A stretch of DNA of 64,000 bases from Bradyrhizobium nivariense (GCF_029846715.1 NZ_JARVWW010000001.1:620001-684000), one strand, 5' to 3'; counted from the first letter of the stretch, positions 1-8,771 are shown. Notes: generated by a model from the letters alone, not told the origin. Program-made: numbers and translations.

Positions 1-1592
1 CGCACCTTTGCGATTGCGGCCTTGAGCCGCGCGACGGCAATCGGCGACACCGAGAGAGTTGTCAACCCGGTGGCGATCAGCGCCGTGGTCAGGCGCGTAT
101 CGGCCGCGGCGTCACCGCAGAGCGAGACCTCCACGCCACGCTTTCGTCCGGCCTCGACAGTCCGGGAGATCAGCGCCAGCACCGCCGGATTTCCGGTATC
201 GTTGAGGTCCGCGACGGCACCGATGTCGCGCGCCGCCGCCATCGTGTACTGGGTCAGGTCGTTCGAGCCGATGGAATAGAACGCCGCGCCGAAATCCTCG
301 GCGCGGAGCGCCGCCGCCGGGACCTCGACCATGATGCCGAGCGGCGGCCGGCCGCAGGCGATCCCTTCGGCCCTGAGCGCCGTGAACTCTGCATCCAGCA
401 GGGCATTCGCACGGTCGAGCTCCGAAGGGACCGCGATCATCGGCAGCATCACCTTCAGCGCCCCGTGCACAGCCGCACGGCACAGTGCCCGCAGTTGCAC
501 CCGAAACACTTCCGGCCGCGCGAGCGAGAGACGGATGCCGCGCAGGCCGAGGAACGGATTGCGCTCGCTATCGATCGTCAAGCCGGCGATCGGCTTGTCG
601 CCGCCGGCATCGAGGGTGCGGATCGTCACCGGTCTTCCCTCGGCCCAGTCGAGAATGCGCCGATAGACTGCATATTGCGCGTTCTCGTCCGGCAGGCCCT
701 GGGACGCCTCGAACAGAAATTCCGTACGCACGAGGCCGATGCCGTCGCAGATTGCGGGATCGAGCCCAGCGAGGTCCTCGGGCGCGGCGATATTGAGCAG
801 AACCGCGATCCTCCGGCCATCGGCTGTGCGTGCCGACTCGAGCCGGCCGTCATCGGCCGCGGCTTGCGCGGCATTCGCAACCGCCATGCGGTGCTCGAAC
901 AGGCGGCGCGTTTCCGGCTCGGGATCGAGGATCACGGTGCCGGCATCGCCGTCGACGAGCGCCAACGCCGGTGGCTGTCCGTTCCACGACAGTGGGCCGA
1001 GCCCAACGACCATGGGCGCCCCGCGCGCCCGCGCCAACATCGCAACATGCGAGGAAGGTGAGCCCGCAGCCAGCGCGATGGCGCCGCCATGCGACCAGTC
1101 AGCGGCAAGAAAGGCGGAAGGCGTGATGTCGTCAGCCGCCACGATTGAGCCGCTGGTAATCCTGGCGACCGTGTCCACGCCGCTCAGATGCGCGAGCACG
1201 CGGTCGCGGATGTCGACGATATCGGCCGCACGAGCACGGAAATATTCATCTTCAGCAGCGCGATAGCCAGCTATCTCCACGTCGAGTGCCAAGCGCCAGG
1301 CGTGGTCGGCAGTGATCCCCTCCGAGATGACCCCATAGGCCGGATCCGCCAGCGCATCATCCTCAAGCATGGCGACCTGAAATTCCAGAATGTCGGCCAC
1401 CTCGCCCTGGTTCGTCTTGATCTGCTCGGCGATCTCCGCTCTCGCACCTTCAATCGCCGCCCGCAGTGCCGCCGCCTCCTGCGCGGGATCGTCGCTCGCT
1501 GTCCGCCTGGCCACGGCCGCAGTCAGCATGGTGACCGGTCCGATCGCGAGACCCGGCGAGGCAGCACGGCCGATGAGATGGATCTCTGCCAC
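1..1592 (-). CDS. ptsI: PTS Enzyme I (PEP-protein phosphotransferase), 3' end cut by window edge
   Basis: Enzyme I takes phosphate from phosphoenolpyruvate and passes it to HPr. About 530 codons are open from a GTG at 1592, five bases after the HPr stop, to the window edge. The N-terminal phosphohistidine domain carries the sequence GSPSSHVAMLAR, which holds the expected active-site His. The PEP-binding barrel shows DGIGLVRTEFLF and, near the edge, GVEVSLCGDAAAD, so only the last few tens of residues are missing. It closes an operon with DhaL, DhaM and HPr. It therefore probably feeds phosphate to DhaM for dihydroxyacetone phosphorylation rather than to a sugar permease. No EIIB/EIIC genes are visible. 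The family is certain; the dedicated role is inferred from gene order. Confidence 0.92.
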   Translation of the reverse strand, partial: MAEIHLIGRAASPGLAIGPVTMLTAAVARRTASDDPAQEAAALRAAIEGARAEIAEQIKTNQGEVADILEFQVAMLEDDALADPAYGVISEGITADHAWRLALDVEIAGYRAAEDEYFRARAADIVDIRDRVLAHLSGVDTVARITSGSIVAADDITPSAFLAADWSHGGAIALAAGSPSSHVAMLARARGAPMVVGLGPLSWNGQPPALALVDGDAGTVILDPEPETRRLFEHRMAVANAAQAAADDGRLESARTADGRRIAVLLNIAAPEDLAGLDPAICDGIGLVRTEFLFEASQGLPDENAQYAVYRRILDWAEGRPVTIRTLDAGGDKPIAGLTIDSERNPFLGLRGIRLSLARPEVFRVQLRALCRAAVHGALKVMLPMIAVPSELDRANALLDAEFTALRAEGIACGRPPLGIMVEVPAAALRAEDFGAAFYSIGSNDLTQYTMAAARDIGAVADLNDTGNPAVLALISRTVEAGRKRGVEVSLCGDAAADTRLTTALIATGLTTLSVSPIAVARLKAAIAKV

Positions 1593-1597
1593 AGCGA

Positions 1598-1912
1598 TCA
1601 GGCCTCGCCGAAACCGTCATGCACAAGCGCCAGTACAGCAGCAAGCGCTGCCTTGCCATCGGAGCCGGTAACGCGGAAATGCAGCATTGCGCCCTGCGGC
1701 GCCTTCACACGCATGACCTTTACCGGGCTCTTGGCGTCCGTCCAGGGCCCGTCCGCCGCGAGGGCGAGCTCGATCTTTGCGGTAAAACCCTTGGCGCACT
1801 GCGTGAGCTTGACCGACGGTCGCGCATGAAGACCGACTTTGTTGACGAGAACCGCCGAGGCTGTCAGCGGCACCGCCGTTTCGCCCGGCCGGCTGGCGTG
1901 AGCATCATGCAT
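1598..1912 (-). CDS. ptsH: HPr-family phosphocarrier protein
   Basis: HPr carries phosphate from Enzyme I to the EIIA-type domain of DhaM. The product has 104 residues from ATG 1912, preceded by GGAGGAACTCT. The active-site motif GLHARPS lies near residue 30, and AKSPVKVM occupies the place of the regulatory serine region. The start overlaps the DhaM stop by eight bases, and the Enzyme I GTG follows at once, so the genes are translationally coupled. The first 20 or so residues are an extension compared with the usual 85-90-residue HPr. A longer in-frame ORF reaches 1978, but it lacks a ribosome site and would overlap dhaM deeply. Confidence 0.92.
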   Translation of the reverse strand: MHDAHASRPGETAVPLTASAVLVNKVGLHARPSVKLTQCAKGFTAKIELALAADGPWTDAKSPVKVMRVKAPQGAMLHFRVTGSDGKAALAAVLALVHDGFGEA

Positions 1913-2306
1913 AGAGTTCCTCCGCGCTACGCTTGACCGCGGCAAGCGGCGAGCCACCCGAAGACTCGGTTGCCGCAATCACAGCTCCCTCGACCACCGG
2001 AGCATTGCAGACGACGACGCGCGCGCGTCGATCTTCAGGCAGCAGTTCCACCGCCATCTCGGAATTTGTCTCCGCCCCGCCGAGATCAACCAGCACCGCC
2101 ACGCCTGCGGGCGACCACGCCGCCTGGATCGCCTCGAGGATCCCGGCAACATTGGTGCCGAGCCCTCCATCGATGTCGCCGCCTGTCCAGGCGAGCGGCA
2201 CGGCGCTGCCTACCATCTGGCGCACCATATCCGCCGCGCCTTCCGCGATCTTGGGGGAATGTGAAACGATAACGATCCCGACATTGCCGGAATTTGAACT
2301 GTTCAT
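1905..2306 (-). CDS. dhaM: Dihydroxyacetone kinase phosphotransfer subunit DhaM (EIIA-type domain)
   Basis: DhaM accepts phosphate from HPr and rephosphorylates the ADP held by DhaL. The 133-residue product is the single-domain form: an EIIA(Man)-like fold beginning GIVIVSHSPKIAEGA, where the His of VSHS is the expected phosphorylation site. In Escherichia coli DhaM is fused to HPr and EI-like domains. Here those are separate downstream genes. The ATG at 2306 overlaps the DhaL stop by four bases. The sequence clearly belongs to the family; the cognate DhaK lies outside the window or elsewhere. Confidence 0.92.
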   Translation of the reverse strand: MNSSNSGNVGIVIVSHSPKIAEGAADMVRQMVGSAVPLAWTGGDIDGGLGTNVAGILEAIQAAWSPAGVAVLVDLGGAETNSEMAVELLPEDRRARVVVCNAPVVEGAVIAATESSGGSPLAAVKRSAEELYA

Positions 2307-2917
2307 GAACTTGCCTCGAATTCCAGTACCTTGACTGCCGCGCCAATCAAAAGGGAGGCCGAACGCGAACCAGGATCCATATGACCGATGGAACGTTCGC
2401 CGAGAAAGGACGCACGGCCGCGGATCGCAAGCATGGGCGTGGTGCGATCGGCCGCTTGCGCCGCTTCCGCTGCTATCGCCTTGGCATCGCCGCCGCCCGC
2501 CAACACGACCTGCACCGGCACCAGGACATCCAGCAAGGTTTTTTGCCCCGCCTCCGAGCGACCGCGTGCTTTGACGGCATCAATCGCCTTCTCCGTCGCC
2601 GTGACGAGATCCGTTCGGATCGGCTGCTCCGGTAGCGCCTTGCCTAGCTCCATGAAGAAAGTGCCAACCAGCGGCCCGGAAGCGCCGCCGACCTTCATGA
2701 CCAGCGTCATTCCGATCGCTTTCAGCATTTCCGGCAGCGATTTGTCGGCAAGGCCGGGCAGTGTCGCGAGCACGGCCTCGAAGCCGCGCTTCATGTTCAG
2801 CCCGTGATCGCCGTCCCCGATCGCCTGATCGAGGCTGGTCAATTCGTCGGCGTGCTGGATCACCGATTCCGCTAGTGCCCGCACCAGCTTTTCCCGAGCA
2901 GCCCGATCGAGACTCAT
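2303..2917 (-). CDS. dhaL: Dihydroxyacetone kinase ADP-binding subunit DhaL
   Basis: DhaL binds ADP/ATP and Mg and transfers phosphate to dihydroxyacetone bound covalently on DhaK. The 204-residue protein has the metal/nucleotide motif IGDGDHGLNM near residue 32, then the glycine-rich GGASGPLVGTFFMELGKAL segment, both typical of DhaL. The ATG at 2917 is preceded by GGAGGATAGC and overlaps the ATPase stop by four bases. Gene order places it after an ABC importer rather than after dhaK. It therefore probably handles a triose or polyol-derived substrate taken up by that importer. Length is normal for the family. Confidence 0.93.
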   Translation of the reverse strand: MSLDRAAREKLVRALAESVIQHADELTSLDQAIGDGDHGLNMKRGFEAVLATLPGLADKSLPEMLKAIGMTLVMKVGGASGPLVGTFFMELGKALPEQPIRTDLVTATEKAIDAVKARGRSEAGQKTLLDVLVPVQVVLAGGGDAKAIAAEAAQAADRTTPMLAIRGRASFLGERSIGHMDPGSRSASLLIGAAVKVLEFEASS

Positions 2918-3921
2918 GCCGCTATCCTCCCGCCGGCCGCATCGAAGAACAGCGGCTTGTTGAGTCGGAGCGACACGATGTCCCCCGCGCCCAACCTCGC
3001 AGCGGGGTCAGCCAACGTCACGACGGGCTGGCCGCCGAGGTCGAGGTGAAGATGGCTCTGGTCGCCGAGATGTTCGATTCGCGTGACGGTTGCCGACACG
3101 TCTCCGCCGCTGCGTGCGATCATCAGGTGCTCGGTACGCGCGCCGATGGTCTTGGCGCCGGGCGGAATGCCGGCAAATAGAGCCGCCGGCAGCAGGTTGA
3201 TCATCGGCTGGCCAAGCCGCGCGGCGACATGGGCGTTGACCGGATTCTCGTAAATCTCGCGCGGCGTGCCGATCTGCATCAGCCGGCCGGTCTCGATCAC
3301 GCCGATGCGCGAAGCCATGGTCATTGCTTCCGTCTGATCATGGGTGACATAGAGAATCGTGGCGCCGAGATCGGTCTGGATGCGCTTGAGTTCGAGGCGC
3401 ATTTCACCGCGCAGCTTGGCATCCAGCGAGGAGAGCGGCTCGTCCATCAAATAGATCGATGGCGAGCGCACCAAGGCCCGGCCGATCGCGACACGCTGCA
3501 TCTGCCCGCCCGACAATTCCGTCGCCTTGTTCTGCAGCTTCGTTTCGATGTGAAGAAGACGGGCGACCTCCTCGACCTTCGCGCGAATCTCGGCCTCGGA
3601 TACGCGGCGGATCGGCGCACGTAACGCAAAGGCCATGTTCTCGAACACGCTAAGATGCGGATACAACGAATATTGCTGGAAGACGAAGGCGACGTCGCGA
3701 TCGGCCGGCGCATCGCCGGTCACATCGCGTCCACCGATCCGGATCGAGCCGCTGTCTGGCGTCTCCAGTCCGGCGACAAGACGCAGCGCCGTCGTCTTGC
3801 CGGCGCCCGTCGGGCCCAGCAACGCAACGAATTCGCCGTCTCTAACGGAGAGAGACAGGTCGACGACCGCTCGCGTCTGGCTGAACGCCTTGGAGACCGC
3901 CCTGATCTCGACTTCAGCCAT
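2914..3921 (-). CDS. ABC transporter ATP-binding protein (CUT1/MalK type)
   Basis: ATPase subunit of a sugar/polyol-type ABC importer in the cytoplasm. From ATG 3921 (preceded by GGAGGTGCGC) it has 335 residues. Walker A is GPTGAGKTT, the signature is LSGGQMQR, Walker B is IYLMDEP and the switch His is in VTHDQTEAM. The C-terminal 110 residues form the TOBE/OB regulatory domain of MalK-like ATPases. Its start overlaps the preceding ATPase gene by eight bases. Two different ATPase genes in one operon imply a heterodimeric nucleotide-binding pair, as known for the rhizobial glycerol importer GlpST. That comparison suggests a polyol substrate but does not prove it. Confidence 0.93.
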   Translation of the reverse strand: MAEVEIRAVSKAFSQTRAVVDLSLSVRDGEFVALLGPTGAGKTTALRLVAGLETPDSGSIRIGGRDVTGDAPADRDVAFVFQQYSLYPHLSVFENMAFALRAPIRRVSEAEIRAKVEEVARLLHIETKLQNKATELSGGQMQRVAIGRALVRSPSIYLMDEPLSSLDAKLRGEMRLELKRIQTDLGATILYVTHDQTEAMTMASRIGVIETGRLMQIGTPREIYENPVNAHVAARLGQPMINLLPAALFAGIPPGAKTIGARTEHLMIARSGGDVSATVTRIEHLGDQSHLHLDLGGQPVVTLADPAARLGAGDIVSLRLNKPLFFDAAGGRIAA

Positions 3922-5011
3922 GCGCACCTCCTTCATGCAACGCAGTGCGGATGGCCCGGCCTGACGCCTGGTCGAAGATCGACAACGTATCGGGGCGAAA
4001 GTCCAGCCCGACATTTTCTCCAGTCCGAAAGGACGTGCTGGCGGGCGAGCGGGCCTTGAGCGCACCGTAGCGCGTCGTCACAGTCACGATCTGCGTCGTG
4101 CCGAGATATTCCGCCCCATAGACCTCGCCCCGCACCATGCCGCGATCGGTAAAACGCACATGCTCGGGCCTAACCCCGAGGACGAGATTGCTCTCCGGCA
4201 ATGCTTCGCGTGCGGCGGGAATGGCAACTTCGCGATCGCCGAGCCGGATTGCCTGCGCGCCGGGCTGCAGGCTGCCGCGAAACGGCAGAAAGTTCATCGG
4301 CGGCGATCCAATAAAGTCTGCGACGAAAAGCGAAGCAGGCCGGTCGTAGATGTCGCGCGGGCTCGCGACCTGCTCGACGACGCCATTATTCATCACCGCG
4401 ATCATATCGGCCATCGCCATGGCTTCGAGCTGGTCATGCGTGACATACACGGTCGTCGCGCCGAGCCGGTCATGCAGCGCGCGCAATTCATGAATCATCG
4501 CCTCGCGCATTTCGGTATCGAGCGCGCCGAGCGGCTCGTCCATTAGGAAGCATTTTGGCTGGCGGACAATGGCTCGCCCAAGTGCGACGCGCTGCCGGTC
4601 GCCGCCGGCAAGGCCCGACACCGACCGGTCGAGGAGATGGGAGATACGCAGAATACGCGCGGCCTCCACCACCCGCCGGTCGCGCTCCGCCGCTCTGATG
4701 CCCTCGCATTTCAGGGGAAAGCCGATGTTGCGCCGGACATTCATGTGCGGATAGAGCGCGAAGAGCTGGAACACGAAGGCGATGTCGCGCGCCGATGCGC
4801 GGTTCATCGTCACGTCCTCGCCATCCAGCCGGATGGTGCCGGATGTCGGCAGCTCCAGGCCCGCAATCATGCGGAGCGTCGTGGTCTTGCCGCAGCCGGA
4901 CGGTCCAAGCAGGCAGAGGAATTCGCCGTCCTCGACCGTGAAGCTGGCGGACTTGACCGCATGGAACGTCCCGAAGGACTTGTCGAGCGCCTCGACCCTG
5001 ATCTGTGCCAT
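3914..5011 (-). CDS. ABC transporter ATP-binding protein, second ATPase (CUT1 type)
   Basis: Second ATPase of the same importer, 365 residues from ATG 5011. Walker A is GPSGCGKTTT, Walker B is CFLMDEPLGALD and the switch His is in VTHDQLEAM, all intact. The signature motif is unusual: LAGGDRQR in place of LSGGQ. In heterodimeric ABC ATPases one composite site is often degenerate, so this fits pairing with the neighbouring ATPase. A TOBE-type C-terminal domain follows. The stop overlaps the next start by eight bases. The upstream small membrane-protein gene ends only six bases before this ATG. Confidence 0.93.
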   Translation of the reverse strand: MAQIRVEALDKSFGTFHAVKSASFTVEDGEFLCLLGPSGCGKTTTLRMIAGLELPTSGTIRLDGEDVTMNRASARDIAFVFQLFALYPHMNVRRNIGFPLKCEGIRAAERDRRVVEAARILRISHLLDRSVSGLAGGDRQRVALGRAIVRQPKCFLMDEPLGALDTEMREAMIHELRALHDRLGATTVYVTHDQLEAMAMADMIAVMNNGVVEQVASPRDIYDRPASLFVADFIGSPPMNFLPFRGSLQPGAQAIRLGDREVAIPAAREALPESNLVLGVRPEHVRFTDRGMVRGEVYGAEYLGTTQIVTVTTRYGALKARSPASTSFRTGENVGLDFRPDTLSIFDQASGRAIRTALHEGGAHG

Positions 5012-5017
5012 CGCGCC

Positions 5018-5230
5018 CTACTCCCGAACCTTCGACACGATGGTGAACATCACCGTGCCGAACAGGGTCGTCGCAAACGACCAGGAATACAGCGTCAGGG
5101 AGAATGGCTGCATCAGCATCACGACGCCGGCGGCGATGATCGCGGTCGCCGCGGCTTCGAGCGGACCACGGCGCAGAACGCGATCGGCAAGACCGCGACG
5201 CGCGACGGATCGGGTGGCATCGATACTCAT
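5018..5230 (-). CDS. Small membrane protein of the importer operon
   Basis: A 70-residue protein between the second permease and the first ATPase. The ATG at 5230 overlaps the permease stop by four bases. After a basic, charged N-terminus (about residues 1-24) there are two hydrophobic segments, near 25-40 and 46-65, ending in a charged tail. Rhizobial glycerol importer operons contain a small membrane protein of unknown role (GlpU, DUF2160) among the transporter genes, and this protein may be its counterpart. I do not recognise it from sequence alone. It may be an accessory of the permease pair. Confidence 0.8.
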   Translation of the reverse strand: MSIDATRSVARRGLADRVLRRGPLEAAATAIIAAGVVMLMQPFSLTLYSWSFATTLFGTVMFTIVSKVRE

Positions 5231-6180
5231 TTGCGGACGGCTCCAAAGGTGATGCCCCGCAGCAGATGCTTGCGCAGCAGCACCGTGAACACCACGATCG
5301 GCACCAGGAACAGCGTCGTGCCCGCGGCCACCGCGGGCCAGTCCTGTCCGCCCTCGCCGATGATGATCGGAATGAAAGGCGGCGCGGTCTGCGCATTGCC
5401 CGAGGTGAGAAGCACCGCGAAGGCGTATTCGTTCCAGGCGAAGATCAGGCAGAAGATCGCCGTCGCCGCAATTCCCGTCGTGGCCTGCGGCAGCACCACC
5501 TTCACGAAGGCCTGAAAGCGGGTGTATCCGTCGATCATGGCCGCCTCCTCGTACTCGCGCGGGATTTCGTCGATGAAGCCCTTGAGCAGCCAGACCGCGA
5601 GCGAGACGTTGACCGAGGTGTACAGCAGGATCATGCCGAGCCTGGTGTCGGACAATCCGATGGTGCGGTACATCAGATAGATCGGGATCGCGACCGCGAT
5701 CGGCGGCATCATCCTGGTCGACAGGATGAAGAACATCAGGTCGTCCTTCAGGGGCACGCGGAACCGCGAGAAGCCGTAGGCCGACAAGGTGCCGAGCGCG
5801 ACGGCGAGCACGGTCGAGCCGAACGCGATGATCAGCGAATTGACGAAGCGCGGCACATAGTTCGAGGGACCGGCGACCACCATGTTGCGGCTGCGCGCGA
5901 TGCTGTCGCAAAGCCCCTGCGGCGGCCCCAGCGAGCGGATGAACTCCGGGGTCTGGCGCGAGCGGGTCGTGAAGACGTTACAGAAGCCTTCGAGCGATGG
6001 CTTGAACATCACCTTGGGCGGATAGGAGATCGCATCGTCCGGCGACTTGAACGCGGTGAGCATGATCCACACCAGCGGGATCATGGTGATGATGGCATAG
6101 AGCACGACGAGCGAGCCGGCAAAACGCCGCGTCGTGGTCGACGGCTCGACGACGGAATGGGCTGTGGTGGCTGAGGTCAT
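5227..6180 (-). CDS. ABC transporter permease (CUT1 family, second permease)
   Basis: Inner-membrane permease of 317 residues from ATG 6180, which overlaps the stop of the first permease by four bases. About six hydrophobic segments are visible, starting with SLVVLYAIITMIPLVWIML. The coupling-helix EAA motif reads EYEEAAMIDGYTRFQAF, placing it in the MalG-like subgroup that docks on the ATPases. A periplasmic loop of roughly 60 residues between the first two membrane segments (FCNVFTTRSRQTPEF onward) is longer than usual for MalG. An in-frame extension to 6462 lies inside the other permease gene and is not used. Confidence 0.92.
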   Translation of the reverse strand: MTSATTAHSVVEPSTTTRRFAGSLVVLYAIITMIPLVWIMLTAFKSPDDAISYPPKVMFKPSLEGFCNVFTTRSRQTPEFIRSLGPPQGLCDSIARSRNMVVAGPSNYVPRFVNSLIIAFGSTVLAVALGTLSAYGFSRFRVPLKDDLMFFILSTRMMPPIAVAIPIYLMYRTIGLSDTRLGMILLYTSVNVSLAVWLLKGFIDEIPREYEEAAMIDGYTRFQAFVKVVLPQATTGIAATAIFCLIFAWNEYAFAVLLTSGNAQTAPPFIPIIIGEGGQDWPAVAAGTTLFLVPIVVFTVLLRKHLLRGITFGAVRK

Positions 6181-7136
6181 CGGCTTTTCACCCTGTTCAG
6201 CGCCTTCACATAGATGTTGGCGAGGCCGAAGACCGTCACGAACAGGATGATCGCGAAGGCCGAGGAATAGCCGGTGCGCCAGCTCTCGAACGCCGCACGC
6301 TTGAGCGTGATCGACGCAACTTCCGTGGTCGACCCCGGCCCGCCGCCGGTGAGCAGATTGACCATGTCGAACATCTTGAAATTCTCGATGCCGCGGAAGA
6401 GCACCGCCAGCATGATGAACGGCAGCGCCATCGGCAGCGTGATCGACCAGAACTGCCGCCATTTCGACGCGCGGTCGACCTCCGCCGCTTCATAGATGTA
6501 ATCAGGGATCGAGCGCAGGCCTGCGAGACAAATCAGCATCACATAGGGCGTCCACATCCAGGCATCGACGATGACGATGGCCCAGGGGCTCAGCGTGACG
6601 TCGCCCAGCATCTGGAACGACGAGGCCGCGCGTCCGGTGAAGAAGGCGACGACGTAGTTGAACAATCCGATCTGCGGCTGATAGAGGAACGTCCAGAAAT
6701 TGCCGACGACGGCAGGTGACAGCATCATCGGCAGCAGGATGATCGTGGTCCACATCCCGTGGCCGCGGAACTTCTTGTCGATGAGGTAGGCAAGGCCAAA
6801 TCCGAGCACGGTCTCGATCACCACCGTCCAGATCACGAAATGCGCCGTCACCTGCATTGCCGCCCAGATGTCCGGATCGGTCAGGATCGACTGATACCAG
6901 TCAGCCCCGAGCCAGATCGTCGGCACGTTGGCGCGATTGGCGCGGTAGTTCGTGAACGAGAGATAGATCGTCCACAGCAACGGGAAGATATTGATCGCCA
7001 GCAGCAGCACGATCGTCGGCGTGATGAAGAGCCAGGCGAGCGTCCTGTCCGACAGGCCCCGGATACGACGCGCCACGCCTGGCCGGACCGGGACGGCCCG
7101 ATAGGTGATCCGCGAAGAGGCACTCAATTCGTTCAT
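6177..7136 (-). CDS. ABC transporter permease (CUT1 family, first permease)
   Basis: MalF-like inner-membrane permease of 319 residues. Six hydrophobic segments are evident (for example LAWLFITPTIVLLLAINIF). The EAA loop reads IYEAAEVDRASKWRQFW, with SITLPMALPFIMLAVLF after it. I chose ATG 7136; a GTG seven codons upstream at 7157 is possible, and neither has a strong ribosome site. The gap of about 100 bases to the binding-protein gene carries the hairpin at 7200-7229. This fits the usual pattern in which the binding protein is made in excess over the membrane subunits. Confidence 0.92.
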   Translation of the reverse strand: MNELSASSRITYRAVPVRPGVARRIRGLSDRTLAWLFITPTIVLLLAINIFPLLWTIYLSFTNYRANRANVPTIWLGADWYQSILTDPDIWAAMQVTAHFVIWTVVIETVLGFGLAYLIDKKFRGHGMWTTIILLPMMLSPAVVGNFWTFLYQPQIGLFNYVVAFFTGRAASSFQMLGDVTLSPWAIVIVDAWMWTPYVMLICLAGLRSIPDYIYEAAEVDRASKWRQFWSITLPMALPFIMLAVLFRGIENFKMFDMVNLLTGGGPGSTTEVASITLKRAAFESWRTGYSSAFAIILFVTVFGLANIYVKALNRVKSR

Positions 7137-7197
7137 TGCATCTACCGATCCAGGCACCGGGCGTCGACGATGCGACAGCTCCGGTCATCGCGAAGGA

Positions 7198-7231
7198 AAG
7201 TCCGGAGCGCGAGCGTACGCGCTCCGGACGG
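7198..7231 (-). terminator. Hairpin between binding-protein and permease genes (attenuator)
   Basis: Inverted repeat GTCCGGAGCG (7200-7209) and CGCTCCGGAC (7220-7229); two inner pairs extend the stem to 12 bp with a 6-base loop. Leftward transcripts from the binding-protein gene meet it directly after the stop at 7238. The bases after it are only moderately T-rich (CTTTCC), so it more probably attenuates, or stabilises the upstream mRNA against 3' decay, than fully terminates. Confidence 0.7.
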
Positions 7232-7237
7232 CTTGGC

Positions 7238-8584
7238 TCAGAATTTCTTGCCTTCTTCCTTGAAGATCGCCTTCCAGTCCTTCACCAGACCGTCGAGCGC
7301 TTCCTGGGCGGTGCCCTTGTCGGCCACCACATAATCATGCACGCGCTTCTGCTCGGCCTGCAGCAGCTGGGCGTAGGAAGGCTCGGCCCAGAAGTCGACG
7401 ACCATTCCCATCGACTGCAGGAACTCCTTGGCGAAGGGCGCGCTGGTCGGGAAGCTCGGATCGTTCAGCACGGACTTGGCGCAGGAATAGCCGCCGAGCG
7501 CCCACCACTTCTTCTGCACGTCGCCGCCGGAGAACCACTTGATGTATTGCAGCGCTTCGGGCTGGTTCTTGGAGTAGGAGACCACCGAGATGCCCTGTCC
7601 GCCAAGCTGCGTCGCCTGCGCGGCGGGACCGGCCGGATTGACGAAGAAGCCGATCTTGTCGCCGCCGACATTCGGGTCCTTGTAGAGGCCCGGGAAGAAG
7701 GCGAAGAAGTTCATCTGCAGCGCGACCTGGCCGGACTTGAAGGCATCAAGCCCCTCCGACATGTAGGAATTGGAGGCGCCGGGCGGCGTGCAGCACTTGT
7801 AGAGCTCCTTGTAGGCCTCGAGCCCCTTCACGGCGCTGGCTGAGTTCACCAACCCGTCCATCGCATAGGGCTTCTTCGGATCGTCGTATTTGAAGCCGTA
7901 ATCGTACAGGTAATTCGACACGCCCATGGTGATGCCTTCCGAGCCACGCTCGGTGTAGATCGAGGCGCCATAGACCTTCTTGCCGTCGATGTCGCGGCCC
8001 TGGAAGAATTGCGCGATGTCGCGGAGCTCATCGAGCGTCTTCGGCACACCGATATCGCGACCGTACTTCGCCTTGAAGTCCTTCTGCACGTCGGGCCGCG
8101 CGAACCAGTCCTTGCGATAGGTCCAGCCCACCGCATCGCCCATCGCCGGCAGCGCCCAGTAGTTCGGCGTGTTCTTCGGCCACTCGGAATAACCGACCAC
8201 CGTGGCCGGCATGTAGTCGTCCATGCTGATTCCTTCCTTCTTGAAGAAATCGTTGAGCTTGACGTACTGGCCGTTCTCCGCAGCGCCGCCGATCCACTGA
8301 GAATCTCCGATGATGAGATCGCACAACGATCCGTGCGAATTCAGCTCGTTCAGGAAACGATCGGCATAATTGGTCCACGGCACGAATTCGAACTTCATAC
8401 CGATGCCGGTCTTGGCGGTGAAGTCCTTCGACAGTTCGACCAGCGCGTTGGCAGGGTCCCACGCAGCCCAGCACAGCGTGATGGTCTTGGCCTGCGCGTG
8501 CGCAGGGGTAGTCCCCACTCCGGCACTGAGCGCGGATGCCAGAACTCCGAAACTAGTAAGAAGCGCCTTTACTGTCTGTTTCAT
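7238..8584 (-). CDS. ABC transporter solute-binding protein (family 1)
   Basis: Periplasmic binding protein that delivers substrate to the permeases. I start it at ATG 8584, preceded by GGGAGGGAAAGCGTT; a 17-codon longer frame lacks such a site. The product has 448 residues. A signal peptide ends at about residue 30 (cleavage after AHAQA) and the mature protein begins KTITLCWAAWDPANALVEL. The size and features such as GDAVGWTYRKDWF and the ELRDIAQFFQGRD segment match large extracellular solute-binding proteins of the CUT1 class. Substrate is inferred only from the adjacent DhaL/DhaM/PTS genes: a triose, glycerol or another polyol. It is the first gene of the operon. Confidence 0.9.
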   Translation of the reverse strand: MKQTVKALLTSFGVLASALSAGVGTTPAHAQAKTITLCWAAWDPANALVELSKDFTAKTGIGMKFEFVPWTNYADRFLNELNSHGSLCDLIIGDSQWIGGAAENGQYVKLNDFFKKEGISMDDYMPATVVGYSEWPKNTPNYWALPAMGDAVGWTYRKDWFARPDVQKDFKAKYGRDIGVPKTLDELRDIAQFFQGRDIDGKKVYGASIYTERGSEGITMGVSNYLYDYGFKYDDPKKPYAMDGLVNSASAVKGLEAYKELYKCCTPPGASNSYMSEGLDAFKSGQVALQMNFFAFFPGLYKDPNVGGDKIGFFVNPAGPAAQATQLGGQGISVVSYSKNQPEALQYIKWFSGGDVQKKWWALGGYSCAKSVLNDPSFPTSAPFAKEFLQSMGMVVDFWAEPSYAQLLQAEQKRVHDYVVADKGTAQEALDGLVKDWKAIFKEEGKKF

Positions 8585-8685
8585 AACGCTTTCCCTCCCA
8601 GTGGGGCCGGCCATCGACATGGCGCGACTCTCCAACCCGCTCGAATGCTTCGAGCAGAGCGATACAGTCCTTCACGGGCTGAACG

Positions 8686-8771
8686 ACTAAACGGACGTTT
8701 CCTCGTGCCTGCCTGGATTCTTAGGGATTCAGCCAAGCTCGATTTGTTTAGTGAACCACGAGATACTAAAC
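8686..8771 (-). promoter_or_regulatory. Candidate operator array upstream of the importer operon
   Basis: The heptamer ACTAAAC occurs at 8686-8692 and 8765-8771, and inverted (GTTTAGT) at 8746-8752. The last two form an inverted repeat with a 12-base spacer. The first is embedded in a separate palindrome, AAACG-GA-CGTTT, at 8689-8700. The array ends about 100 bases upstream of the binding-protein ATG, a sensible place for operators. No regulator gene for this operon is in the window, so the binding protein is unknown. LacI- and DeoR-type regulators are usual for such operons. Confidence 0.45.
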
